A model generated the notes under the pieces. It saw only the letters and a program-made list of their open reading frames with translations. It did no database searches and had not been told where the DNA came from. 20,000 bases of DNA from Cryptomeria japonica (taxonomy: Eukaryota > Streptophyta > Pinopsida > Cupressales > Cupressaceae), in NCBI RefSeq assembly GCF_030272615.1, contig NW_026729195.1, positions 57,501-77,500 of the forward strand, given 5' to 3'. This document shows positions 1 to 8,842 of the stretch, piece by piece. Every line of letters begins with the position of its first letter. Positions within the stretch are counted from its first letter, which is position 1. The translations under genes were made by a program, and so were the position numbers.

Positions 1-399
1 GAGCTTGTCGCAGTGTGTACTTAGCAAACCGCGACCCACGTGCGAATCCACCCCGGCCACCCACCCCCGTCGAGGTGCACACCCTCCCTCGCGAAGTGCG
101 CCCCGTTCGCCAAGTGTGAGCCCTGCCCGGGTGCGCGCACCTTGCTAGGGCGTCGGGTGTGCACCCGGCTCGGCCTACGTGCGTGCACCTGGACGGGGCG
201 TCGTGTGCGTGCAGTGTCCCGTCTGCAACGCGGTGCCCACACACCACCTCGGGCGCAACGACCTGCGCTCACATGTGGGCCGAGTGCACCTTGGTGCATG
301 TTCGGGGCGCCTCGGGTGCACGCTCGATCTTGCCCCGGTGCACCAAGGCGCTCGGTTTGCCCCGGGTGCGCACTTGGTGCAAGGTGGGCACCCAAAATA

Positions 400-780
400 G
401 GGATCAAGCACCAAAACACAAGTTTCGGGATGCAAAATGGGACCCAAGGACCACAAATGCGTTCCAAGACCCATGATGGGTCCACGAGAACAAAAATGTG
501 TTCCGAGACTTAATAAACAAATATTGGGTTTTAGGAGAAGAAACATGCTCTGATGCCCAAAACGAGAATCGACCCCGAAAAGGCCACAGGCCAAAAGTGG
601 GATGCGAGACAAAAAAAAATGGGACCCGAGGACCAAAATTGGGTTCCCAGGTCGAAGACAGGGCAACCGGACAAGAAACGACCTCTAAGGCTCGAAATGA
701 GTCCCGACGACTAAAACTTGACAAGAAGCACCCATCAGGCACCCAACTCGACACCCATGGGATGCCGACCCACCCGGGCT
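400..780. repeat. A-rich degenerate short repeat (second copy at 6435-6815)
   Basis: This segment is A-rich against its GC-rich surroundings. It is built from loosely repeated words of the type CAAAATGGGACCCAAGGAC, with GGGACCC, GGGTCC and CCGAGGAC recurring roughly every 25-35 bases. The identical copy 6,035 bp downstream shows it belongs to the long tandem unit. Open frames here are short, carry no recognisable domain and overlap on both strands, so I call none. Confidence 0.6.
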
Positions 781-1250
781 TCCACCTAGCACACCTTGGC
801 ACCCACCCACCCTCGCACCCAACCTCGCACCCAACTTAGCACCTTTGAACCCACATTGGCACTCACCCTGACCCTGGCACCTTGGAACCCACATTGGCAC
901 TCACCTTGACCCTGGCACCCACCTTTGCACTCACCTTGGGACCCACCCTGGCTCCCACCTCGGCACCCACCCAGACACCCACCTTGGTTCCTTGGCACCC
1001 ACCTTGGATCCTTGGCACCCACCCCGACACCCACCTTGGCACGCAACTTGGCTACTTGCCACCCACCTTGGCTCCTTGACGCCCACCCCGACAACCACCC
1101 CGTGACCTACCCTGGCTAGGGTTGGTGCACACCCACCCTGGTGCCCACCTTGGCACCCACCCCATGACCCACCTTGGCACGCACCTTAGTACCCACCCCG
1201 TTACCCACCCTAGGACCCACCCCGTGACCCACCTTGGCCAGGGTGGGTGC
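780..1250. repeat. CACCC-type short tandem repeat, C-rich plus strand (copy 1)
   Basis: Imperfect repeats of the words CACCCACC, CCTTGGCACC and GTGACCCACC. The plus strand is C-rich and the minus strand G-rich, with closely spaced CCC runs at 802-820 and 1192-1229. The strand bias continues in the related block 6815-8480. No gene. Confidence 0.8.
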
Positions 1251-1290
1251 CTTGGTGCGCACAACTTGCCTGGGCTGCACACCAGGGCGG

Positions 1291-1410
1291 GCTCAAGATG
1301 GCACCCGCGTTCCGTTTTTTTCACTATCTTTCAAAACGGAAATTTTAAAATCTCGTTTTGTTTTTTTTTTTGCCTTTTCTGGAAATTAGTGAAGGCAGCG
1401 CATCAAAGGT
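1291..1410 (+). repeat. AT-rich module, copy 1
   Basis: Runs from GCTCAAGATGGCACC to GCGCATCAAAGG. It contains an inverted repeat CCGTTTT/AAAACGG with a 14-nt loop, the palindrome ATTTTAAAAT, a long T run, and a second short inverted repeat GCCTT/AAGGC. The T runs lie on the plus strand. It is a sharp AT island in GC-rich DNA. Function unknown; it could act as a terminator, a pause site or a nucleosome-free spacer (inference). Confidence 0.8.
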
Positions 1411-1811
1411 GCGCAATGCTGGTGCGAACCCGGGAGCGCTCCGATGTGTGCTCCAAGGTGCGGCGTGCACGAAGTCCGAGCCCGGCTTGCCCCGGGTGCG
1501 CACCTCGCGTGCACCTTCGCCGGGGTGAGCACCTTGGCTGGGTTGCGCGCCCTGGTGCGCACCAAGGAGCGCTCTGAAGTGTGCTCCAAGGTGCGGCGTG
1601 CACGAAGTCGGAGCTCGGTTTGCCCCGGGTGTGCACCTCGGGTGCGCACCTCGCGTGCACCTTCGCTGCGGTGGGCACCTTGGCTGGGTTGCGCGCCTTG
1701 GTGGGCACCATGCAGTGCACGAAGTCGGAGCCCGGTTTGCCCCGGGCGCGCACCTCCGCCAGGGTGGGCACCTTGGTGCGCACAACTTGCCTGGGCTGCG
1801 CACCAGGAAGG

Positions 1812-1922
1812 GCTCAAGATGGCACCCGCGTTCCGTTTTTTTCACTATCTTTCAGAACGGAAATTTTAAAATATCGTTTTTTTTTGCCTTTTCTGGAAAT
1901 TAGTGAAGGCAGCGCATCAAAG
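1812..1922 (+). repeat. AT-rich module, copy 2
   Basis: Same layout as the copy at 1291. The first inverted repeat is damaged: AAAACGG is replaced by AGAACGG. The T run and the GCCTT/AAGGC arms are kept. Confidence 0.8.
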
Positions 1923-2166
1923 GTGCGCAACGCTGGTGCGAACCTGGGAGCGCTCCGATGTGTGCTCCAAGGTGCGGCGTGCACGAAGTCGGAGCCCGGT
2001 TTGCCCCGGGTGCGCCCTGGTGGGCACCATGGTGCGCACCAAGGAGCGCTCCGAAGTGTGCTCCAAGGTGCGGCCTGCACGAAGTCGGAGCCCGGTTTGC
2101 CCCGGGTGTGCACCGCGGGTGGGCACCTTGGTGCGCATGCCTTGCCTGGGCTGCGCACCAGGGCGG

Positions 2167-2279
2167 GCTCAAGATGGCACCCGCGTTCCGTTTTTTTCAC
2201 TATCTTTCAAAACGGAAATTTTAAAATCTCATTTTTTTTTGCCTTTTCTGGAAATTAGTGAAGGCAGCGCATCAAAGGT
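2167..2279 (+). repeat. AT-rich module, copy 3
   Basis: Complete module with both inverted repeats, the ATTTTAAAAT palindrome and the T run. Only 357 bp separates its end from that of the previous module, the shortest spacing in the array. Confidence 0.8.
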
Positions 2280-2635
2280 GCGCACCTCGCTGCCCACCAC
2301 GGTGCGCAACGCCGGTGGGCACCCGGGAGTGCTTCGAAGTGTGCTCCAAGGTGCTGCGTGCACGTTGTCGGAGCCCGGTTTGCCCCGGGTGCGCACCTCG
2401 CGTGCACCTTCGTCGGGGTGGGCACCTTGGCTGGGTTTGCCCCGGCTGCGCTCCGAAGCGGGGTTATTGGAGCGCCGCCTCTTTTTTTGTCGGAGCGTTT
2501 GGTGGGGTTTCTCGCATTGGCTCTTCCCAGGCCCGGTTGCCACCCTGGCGCGCACGAAGTCGGAAGTAGGGTTAATTGCCCGGGTGCGCACCTTTGCCAG
2601 GGTGGGCACCTTACCTGGGCTGTGCACCCGGGCGG

Positions 2636-2749
2636 GCTCAAGATGGCACCCGCGTTCCGTTTTTTTCACTATCTTTCAAAACGGAAATTTTAAAATCTCC
2701 TCTTTTTTTTGCCTTTTCTGGAAATTAGTGAAGGCAGCGCATCAAAGGT
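2636..2749 (+). repeat. AT-rich module, copy 4
   Basis: Complete module with CCGTTTT/AAAACGG and GCCTT/AAGGC arms and an eight-base T run. It closes the first of the two larger units with the CTCTTTTTTTGTC insert. Confidence 0.8.
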
Positions 2750-3130
2750 GCGCACCTCGCTGCCCACCTTGGTGTGCTCTGAGGTGCGCACCCGGGAGCG
2801 CTACGAAGTGTGCTCCAAGGTGCGGCGTGCACGTTGTCGGAGCCCGGTTTGCCCCGGGTGCGCACCTCGCCTGCACCTTGGCCGGGGTGGGCACCCTGGC
2901 TGGGTTTGCCCAGGGTGCGCTCCGAAGCGGGGTTACTGGAGCGCCCCCTCTTTTTTTGTCAGAGCGTTTGGTGGGGTTTCTCGCATTGGCTCTTCCCAGG
3001 CCCGGTTGTTGGGTGCGCTCCCACCCTGGCGCGCGCGAAGTTGGAAGTTGGGTTAATTGCCCGGGCGCGCACCTTCGCCAGGGTGGGCACCTTGGTGCGC
3101 ACACCTTGGCTGGGCTGCGCACCAGGGCGG

Positions 3131-3243
3131 GCTCAAGATGGCACCAGCATTCCCTTTTTCTCACTATCTTTCAAAACGGAAATTTTAAAATCTCGTTTTC
3201 TTTTGCCTTTTATGGAAATTAGTGAAGGCATCGCATCAAAGGT
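3131..3243 (+). repeat. AT-rich module, copy 5 (diverged)
   Basis: Recognisable from GCTCAAGATGGCACC to GCATCAAAGG, but the first arm is changed (CCCTTTT in place of CCGTTTT) and the long T run is interrupted by C (GTTTTCTTTTGCC). The GCCTT/AAGGC pair is retained. Confidence 0.75.
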
Positions 3244-3993
3244 GCGCACCTCGCTGCCCACCTTGGTGTGCTCCGAGGTGCCCACCACGGTGCGCTCCGA
3301 GGTGCCCACCACGGTGCGCAACGCCGGTGCGAACCCGGGAGCGCCCCGATGTGTGCTCCAAGGTGCGGCGTGCACGAAGCCGGACCCCGGTTTGCCCCGG
3401 GTGCGCACCTCGCGTGCACCTTGGTGCGCACACCTTGGCTGGGTTGCGCGGCCTGGTGGGCACCATGGTGCGCACCAAGGAGCGCTCCGAAGTGTGCTCC
3501 AAGGTGCGGCGTGCACGAAGTCCTAGCCCGGTTTGCCCCGGGTGCGCACCTTCGCCGCGGTGGGCACCATGGCGTGCACGAAGTCGGAGCCCGGTTTGCC
3601 CCGGGTGCGCACCTCGCGTGCACCTTCGCCGGGGTGGGCACCTCGGCTGGGTTGCGCGCCCTGGTGCGCACCAAGGAGCGCTCCGAAGTGTGCTCCAAGG
3701 TGCGGCGTGCACGAAGTCGGAGCCCGGTTTGCCCCGGGTGCGCACCTTCGCCGCGGTGGGCACCCTGGTGCGCACCATGGCGTGCACGAAGTCGGAGCCC
3801 GGTTTGCCCCGGGTGCGCACCTCGCGTGCACCTTCGGCGGGGTTGCGCGCCCTGGTGCGCACCAAGGAGCGCTCCGAAGTGTGCTCCAAGGTGCGGCGTG
3901 CACGAAGTCGGAGCCCGGTTTGCCCCGGGTGCGCACCTCGCGTGCACCTTCGGCGGGGTTGCGCGCCCTGGTGGGCACCATGGTGCGCACCAA

Positions 3994-4615
3994 GGAGCGC
4001 TCCGAAGTGTGCTCCAAGGTGCGGCGTGCACGAAGTCGGAGCCCGGTTTGCCCCGGGTGCGCACCTCGCGTGCACCTTCGCCGCGGTGGGCACCATGGCG
4101 TGCACGAAGTCGGAGCCCGGTTTGCCCCGGGTGCGCACCTCGCGTGCACCTTCGCCGGGGTGGGCACCTCGGCTGGGTTGCGCGCCCTGGTGCGCACCAA
4201 GGAGCGCTCCGAAGTGTGCTCCAAGGTGCGGCGTGCACGAAGTCGGAGCCCGGTTTGCCCCGGGTGCGCACCTCGCGTGCACCTTCGCCGCGGTGGGCAC
4301 CATGGCGTGCACGAAGTCGGAGCCCGGTTTGCCTCGGGTGCGCACCCCGCGTGCACCTTCGCCGGGGTGGGCACCTCGGCTGGGTTGCGCGCCCTGGTGC
4401 GCACCAAGGAGCGCTCCGAAGTGTGCTCCAAGGTGCGGCGTGCACGAAGTCGGAGCCCGGTTTGCCCCGGGTGCGCACCTCGCGTGCACCTTCGCCGCGG
4501 TGGGCACCTTGGCTGGGTTGGGCACCATTGAGCGCTCCGAAGTGTGCTCCAAGGTGCGCACCATGGCCCTCCAAGGTGCGCAGCATGGCGTGCACGAAGT
4601 CGGAGCCCGGTTTGC
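3994..4615. repeat. 207-bp sub-repeat within the GC-rich array
   Basis: The word GGAGCGCTCC with the same long context begins at 3994, 4201 and 4408, exactly 207 bp apart, and the units between are nearly identical. Upstream the same modules are spaced 196, 191 and 128 bp (3479, 3675, 3866, 3994), so the regular part is a locally amplified version of the irregular array. Confidence 0.8.
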
Positions 4616-4674
4616 CCCGGGTGCGCACCTCGCGTGCACCTTCGCCAGGGTGGGCACCTCGGTGCGCACACCTT

Positions 4675-4725
4675 CTCAATGTTTTCTTGCCTTTTCTGGA
4701 AATTGGTGAAGGCAGCGCATCAAAG
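4675..4725 (+). repeat. AT-rich module, copy 6 (3' half only)
   Basis: Only the right half is present, from a shortened T run through GCCTTTTCTGGAAATTGGTG to GCGCATCAAAGG. The gene-distal hairpin and the ATTTTAAAAT palindrome are missing. It follows the 207-bp sub-repeat directly. Confidence 0.7.
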
Positions 4726-5350
4726 GTGCGCACCTCGGTGTGCTCCGAGGTGCGAACCCGAGAGCGCTCCGAGGTGCCCACGAAGTCGAAAGTCGGGTTA
4801 ATTGCATTGTTTTCCCCGGGTGCGCTCCGAGGTGCGCAACATCGGTGCGCACCAAGGAGGGCTCCGAAGTGTGCTCCAAGGTGCGCACGATTCGGAGCTC
4901 GGTTTGCCCGGGGTGCGCACACCTTGGCTGGGTTGCGCACCCTTTGTGCGCTCCAAGGTGCGCACGAAGTCGGAGCTCGGTTTGCCCCGGGTGCGCACCT
5001 TCGCCAGGGTGCGCACCTTGATGCGCACGCCTTGGCTGGGCTGCGCACCTTGGTGGGCGCCATGGTGCGCACCTTTCGTGCGCTCCAAGGTGCGCACGAA
5101 GTCGGAGCTCGGTTTGCCCCGGGTGCGCACCTTGGTGGGCGCCATGGTGCACTCCGAGGTGCCCAAGATTGGTGCGCAACAAGGAGCGCTCCGAAGTGCG
5201 CTCCAAGGTGCGCAGGTGCGCGCGAAGTCGAAAGTTGGGTTAATTGTCCGGTTTGCCTCGGGTGCGCACCTTGCGTGCACCTTCGCCAGGGTGGGCGCCT
5301 TGGTGCGCACACCTTGGCTGGGCTGCGCACCCGGGCGCGCACACCTTGGC

Positions 5351-5465
5351 ACCCGCGTTTCCTTCATTTTAAATTTTTTTTTTTTACAATCTCTCAAGTG
5401 GGAAATTCTATAATCTCAACTTTTTTTGCCTTTTCAGGAAACTTTTGAATGGAGCGCATCATTGG
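5351..5465 (+). repeat. AT-rich module, copy 7 (most diverged, nearest the 5S gene)
   Basis: Shares GGCACCCGCGTT, a T run of about a dozen bases, CAATCTCTCAAGTGGGAAATT, TTTTTTTGCCTTTTC and GCGCATCA with the other modules, but the hairpin arms are lost. It marks the end of the GC-rich array, about 450 bp beyond the 3' end of the minus-strand 5S gene. Confidence 0.65.
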
Positions 5466-5899
5466 TGCGCTCCGAAGTGTGCTCCAAGGTGCGCACCTCT
5501 GGTGTGCTCCAAAGCTCTCTCCAGCTGCGTGCACCTGCCCCGGCCGCGCACCCGGCCCCGCCCAGCTTCGCTCACCTGTCCCGGGCGTCTGGTGCGGAAC
5601 CTTAGAGTAAGAAACATCACCGTGCACCTTGGCCAACGTGCGCGACTCGACCGAGCGCGCACTGGCCGAGGTGCACACCGATTTCACCTGGGTGCGCGCG
5701 CAGCACCTCGGGCGCACCGGGGTGCGCGCACAACGCCCGGGTTGCACCGTGGCCTGTGTGCTCGGGGCGCCTCGGGTGCGCGCTCGGTGTCGCCCCCCGC
5801 GCGCGCGGTAGTGCGGGCAGCGCACCCCGGCCCGGCCCGGCCCCGACGAGAACGCAAACGGGCAAAAGGTTTATTCAAATAGCATTGCGACGCCCGGCG
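5466..5899. other. 5S downstream flank, GC-rich, no gene
   Basis: Region 3' of the minus-strand 5S gene. It is GC-rich with alternating purine-pyrimidine runs (GTGCGCGCGCA at 5692-5702, GCGCGCGCG at 5799-5807). 5761-5800 is a diverged direct repeat of 301-340 / 6336-6375 on the upstream side of the 5S gene. The frames here have no recognisable domain. Confidence 0.6.
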
Positions 5900-5904
5900 A
5901 AAAA
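5900..5904 (-). terminator. Pol III oligo-T terminator of the 5S gene
   Basis: Five consecutive A on the plus strand give TTTTT on the minus strand, starting 8 bases past the last conserved 5S base (5913). A run of four or more T just downstream is the standard Pol III stop signal. Confidence 0.85.
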
Positions 5905-5911
5905 CTAAGAA

Positions 5912-6030
5912 AGGGTGCAACACCGGGACTTCCCGGGAGGTCACCCATCCTAGTACTACTCCGGCCCAAGCGCGCTTAACTGCGGAGTTCTGATGGGATC
6001 CGGTGCACTAACGCTGGTATGATCGCACCC
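5912..6030 (-). rRNA. 5S rRNA: 5S ribosomal RNA gene, minus strand
   Basis: Read on the minus strand, the gene starts at 6030 with GGGTGCGATCATACC and ends with TTGCACCC at 5913, giving 118 nt of recognisable 5S. With the following T it is 119 nt, the usual plant length. The 5' GGGTGC and 3' GCACCC ends pair to form the terminal stem. The A box (AGTTAAGCGCGCT) and the C-box region (GGATGGGTGACC followed by GGGAAGTCC) are intact, as is the plant-typical GATCCCATCAGAACTCCG block. There is a C at -1, as in other plant 5S genes, but no clear TATA box near -28. I see no substitution that would suggest a pseudogene. The product is the 5S RNA of the large ribosomal subunit, made by Pol III. Variants such as GCGTTAGTGCACC and GGGCCGGAG look gymnosperm-like to me, but this is recognition, not a database match. 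Confidence 0.97.
5932..5981 (-). promoter_or_regulatory. 5S internal control region (A box, IE, C box)
   Basis: On the minus strand, gene positions about 50-64 (5967-5981) carry the A box and positions about 80-99 (5932-5951) carry the C box, with the intermediate element between them. These are the TFIIIA/TFIIIC binding elements of type 1 Pol III promoters. All are intact, which supports the gene being expressible. Confidence 0.85.
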
Positions 6031-6435
6031 GTTATGAGCTTGTCGCAGTGTGTACTTAGCAAACCGCGACCCACGTGCGAATCCACCCCGGCCACCCACC
6101 CCCGTCGAGGTGCACACCCTCCCTCGCGAAGTGCGCCCCGTTCGCCAAGTGTGAGCCCTGCCCGGGTGCGCGCACCTTGCTAGGGCGTCGGGTGTGCACC
6201 CGGCCCGGCCTACGTGCGTGCACCTGGACGGGGCGTCGTGTGCGTGCAGTGTCCCGTCTGCAACGCGGTGCCCACACACCACCTCGGGCGCAACGACCTG
6301 CGCTCACATGTGGGCCGAGTGCACCTTGGTGCATGTTCGGGGCGCCTCGGGTGCACGCTCGATCTTGCCCCGGTGCACCAAGGCGCTCGGTTTGCCCCGG
6401 GTGCGCACTTGGTGCAAGGTGGGCACCCAAAATAG
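6031..6435 (-). other. 5S upstream flank, GC-rich (copy 2; copy 1 at 1-400)
   Basis: This is the region immediately 5' of the minus-strand 5S gene. It is GC-rich with many GTGC/GCAC words and short alternating purine-pyrimidine runs. The first 30 bases contain no canonical TATA motif. Part of it (6336-6375, equal to 301-340) is a diverged direct repeat of 5761-5800 on the other side of the 5S gene. No gene is visible. Confidence 0.7.
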
Positions 6436-7285
6436 GGATCAAGCACCAAAACACAAGTTTCGGGATGCAAAATGGGACCCAAGGACCACAAATGCGTTCC
6501 AAGACCCATGATGGGTCCACGAGAACAAAAATGTGTTCCGAGACTTAATAAACAAATATTGGGTTTTAGGAGAAGAAACATGCTCTGATGCCCAAAACGA
6601 GAATCGACCCCGAAAAGGCCACAGGCCAAAAGTGGGATGCGAGACAAAAAAAAATGGGACCCGAGGACCAAAATTGGGTTCCCAGGTCGAAGACAGGGCA
6701 ACCGGACAAGAAACGACCTCTAAGGCTCGAAATGAGTCCCGACGACTAAAACTTGACAAGAAGCACCCATCAGGCACCCAACTCGACACCCATGGGATGC
6801 CGACCCACCCGGGCTTCCACCTAGCACACCTTGGCACCCACCCACCCTCGCACCCAACCTCGCACCCAACTTAGCACCTTTGAACCCACATTGGCACTCA
6901 CCCTGACCCTGGCACCTTGGAACCCACATTGGCACTCACCTTGACCCTGGCACCCACCTTTGCACTCACCTTGGGACCCACCCTGGCTCCCACCTCGGCA
7001 CCCACCCAGACACCCACCTTGGTTCCTTGGCACCCACCTTGGATCCTTGGCACCCACCCCGACACCCACCTTGGCACGCAACTTGGCTACTTGCCACCCA
7101 CCTTGGCTCCTTGACGCCCACCCCGACAACCACCCCGTGACCTACCCTGGCTAGGGTTGGTGCACACCCACCCTGGTGCCCACCTTGGCACCCACCCCAT
7201 GACCCACCTTGGCACGCACCTTAGTACCCACCCTGTTACCCACCCTAGGACCCACCCCGTGACCCACCTTGGCCAGGGTGGGTGC
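6036..7285. repeat. Partial second copy of the 6,035-bp IGS unit
   Basis: This segment matches 1-1250 almost base for base. It carries the upstream flank of the 5S gene at 5912-6030, the A-rich repeat and the first CACCC-type repeats. Similarity stops abruptly after 7285. Copy 1 continues from 1251 into the GC-rich array, whereas this copy continues into more CACCC-type repeat and then the Pol I promoter arrays. It is therefore the right-hand edge of the 5S-bearing tandem block. Confidence 0.9.
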
Positions 7286-8480
7286 ACCCACCCTGGTGCC
7301 CACCTTGGCACCCACCCATCCTAGCACCCAGCCTGTGACCGGGCTTGGAACCCAACCTTGCACCCGTCTTGGCCAGTGTGGGTGCGCACCCATCCTGGCA
7401 CCCACGTTGTGACACACCCTTTAACCCACGCACCCTAGCAGCCACGTTGGCACCCACCTTGGAACACAACCTAGCAACTTGGCACCCACCCCGTGACCCA
7501 CCTTGGCATCCACCATAGCAGTCGCCCACTTGGCACCCACCTTGGAACCCAAGTTGGCACCCACCTCGGCACCCACCTTGACACTTGTGGACCCACCTTG
7601 CCACTCACCCTAGCATCGACCCATCCTAGCACCCACCCTGGCACCTTTGCACCCTAGCACTCACCCATCCTAGCACCTAACCTGTGACCCACCTTGACAC
7701 TCACCCTCGCACCCACCTTGGAACCCAACCTAGCACCCACCCACCCTGACACCAACCCTAGCACCTACCCACCCTTGCACCCACCCTGTGACCCATCTTG
7801 GCACCCACCCATCCTACCACTCAACCTATCACCCACCTTCTCACCCACCTTGGCATCCACCTTAGCACCCACCCACACTGGCACCTTGGCACCCACCTCG
7901 GGCAAGGTGGGTGCACACCCACCCTGACACCCAATTTAGAACCAACCGAGCATGTTACCCACCTTGGCACCCACATTGCAGCCCACCCTAGTACCCACCC
8001 TATGACCCACATTGGCATCCACACCCTAGCACCCAGGCACCTCGACACCCGCCTTGACACGCACCCTAGCACTAAACCTGTGACCCACCTTGGAACTCAC
8101 CCTAGAACCCACCCACCCTGTGAACCACCTTGGCATCCACCTTAGCACCCACCCACCTTGGCACCCACTCTAGCACTCACCCATCCTAACACCCAACTTG
8201 TTACCCACCTTGGCACCCGCCCTCGCGTCCACCTTGAAACCCACCCTAGCACCCACCCACGCAGGAGCCCACCTTGGCACCCAACCTAACACCCACGCAT
8301 CCTGGCACCCAACTTGTGACCCACCTTGGAACCCACCCTAGTACCCACCTTTGAACCCACTATATCACCAACCCACCTTGGCACCCACCCTATGACCCTC
8401 TTTGGAATCCACCCTAGCACGCACCCACCCTGGCACCCACCATGGAGCGCACCCTAGCACCCACCCACCTCGGCACGCAC
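6815..8480. repeat. CACCC-type short tandem repeat, long version
   Basis: About 1.7 kb of imperfect CACCC-type repeats (words CACCCACC, CCTTGG, CCTAGCACC, GTGACCCACC). Up to 7285 it is the second copy of 780-1250; beyond that it is unique to this side of the block. It separates the divergently oriented 5S gene from the first Pol I promoter copy. It contains several dyads where the repeat flips strand, around 7273, 7373 and 7906. The overlapping Pro/Thr/His frames simply translate the repeat. Confidence 0.85.
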
Positions 8481-8686
8481 CTCAACACCCACCTTGGTGT
8501 GCGCACTGCGCCAACCTCTCAAAGACCCTATGTGGTGCGCTCCAAAGTGTACACCTTTGGTGCGCTCCAAGGTGCGCACCTTTGGTGCACACCGAGGTGC
8601 ACACCAAAGTGTGCACCGAGGTGAGCACCAAAGTGCACTCCAAGGTGCACACCAAGGCGTGCACCTTTGGTGCGGTCAATGCAAAC
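8481..8686. repeat. Transition block of GTGCACACCAAGG-type repeats
   Basis: Short imperfect repeats (GGTGCGCTCCAA, GGTGCGCACCTTTGG, GTGCACACCAAGG). They link the CACCC-type repeat on the left with the promoter units on the right and share words with the GC-rich array and with the 38/52-bp array. About 60 bp of its end recurs at 9020-9065, inserted in the type-A promoter series. No gene. Confidence 0.7.
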
Positions 8687-8820
8687 GAATTCGGAAGTTG
8701 GGGTCGATGTCCTAATCGCTGCTGCAGACTACACGTATGAGAATCGGACAAATAGCTTTATATAGGGGAGGTGTTGCGTTTGATGGGTCGACTCCCCTGG
8801 TTGTGTGCACTGCACCAACT
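8687..8820 (+). promoter_or_regulatory. Pol I spacer promoter P1 (type A), start motif 8759-8768
   Basis: TATATAGGGG matches the plant Pol I initiation consensus, with the start expected at A8764 or the next G. A conserved upstream block (TTCGGAAGTTGGGGTCGATGTCC-like) lies at about -77 to -52, and GAATCGGACAAATA precedes the core. It has one extra T before the core compared with its siblings. Downstream, CTCCCC (8792-8797) can pair with the GGGGAG at the start, followed by a hairpin whose inner stem is GTGC/GCAC rather than the usual GCGC/GCGC. Confidence 0.75.
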
Positions 8821-8842
8821 TCAAAGACCCTGTCTTGTTTAA

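Larger units (their letters stand above)
2280..3243. repeat. Two successive larger units (about 470 and 494 bp) in the GC-rich array
   Basis: These two neighbouring units share an insert not seen in the other units: a CTCTTTTTTTGTC tract (about 2478 and 2949), then GGTGGGGTTTCTCGC and TTGGCTCTTCCCAGG, then a GAAGT(C/T)GGAAGT(A/T)GGGTTAATTG block (about 2557 and 3038). Each unit ends in an AT-rich module. The second is longer by a short insertion near 3009-3020. Confidence 0.75.
1251..5340. repeat. GC-rich composite array of GTGCGCACC-type repeats
   Basis: About 4.1 kb assembled from a small set of modules that recur in changing order. They are a block with GGAGCGCTCC and GTGTGCTCCAAGGTGC, a block with GAAGTCGGAGCCCGGTTTGC, a block with CCCCGGGTGCGCACC, and a block with GGTGGGCACC. 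The 10-bp palindromes GGTGCGCACC and GGAGCGCTCC appear many times. Seven AT-rich modules break the array into units of about 357, 470, 494, 512 and 1,482 bp. Very long open frames run on both strands and in several frames at once, the mark of GC-rich repeat rather than genes. Confidence 0.85.
1..6035. repeat. 6,035-bp tandem IGS unit, complete copy ending in a 5S rRNA gene
   Basis: Position 1 corresponds to position 6036, and the two series run in register for 1,250 bases at an offset of 6,035. The unit contains, in order, the 5S upstream flank, an A-rich degenerate repeat, a CACCC-type repeat, a GC-rich composite array with AT-rich modules, the 5S downstream flank and a minus-strand 5S gene. 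Because the bases before 6036 are the 5S gene plus a 5-bp leader, the window must begin 5 bp upstream of another 5S copy, provided the tandem order continues leftward (inference). I noticed only two substitutions between the copies, t170 versus c6205 and c1199 versus t7234. That implies recent duplication or active homogenisation. Confidence 0.9.

Noticed and set aside
40-839. Frames of 100-160 codons, identical in both copies of the 6-kb unit
   Set aside because: Conservation reflects recent tandem duplication of the whole DNA segment. Overlapping frames on both strands and no known domain.
3219-5448. Open frames of over 700 codons on both strands in the GC-rich array
   Set aside because: Several overlapping frames are open on both strands at once, the translations are repeats of Ala/Arg/Pro/Cys/His, and they follow the DNA repeat. 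GC-rich repeat without TA-containing stops explains them.
5466-6435. 5S as part of a Cassandra-type retroelement LTR
   Set aside because: Cassandra elements carry 5S-derived sequence in LTRs, but I see no TG..CA LTR ends, primer binding site or polypurine tract, and the 5S is full length with its own terminator.
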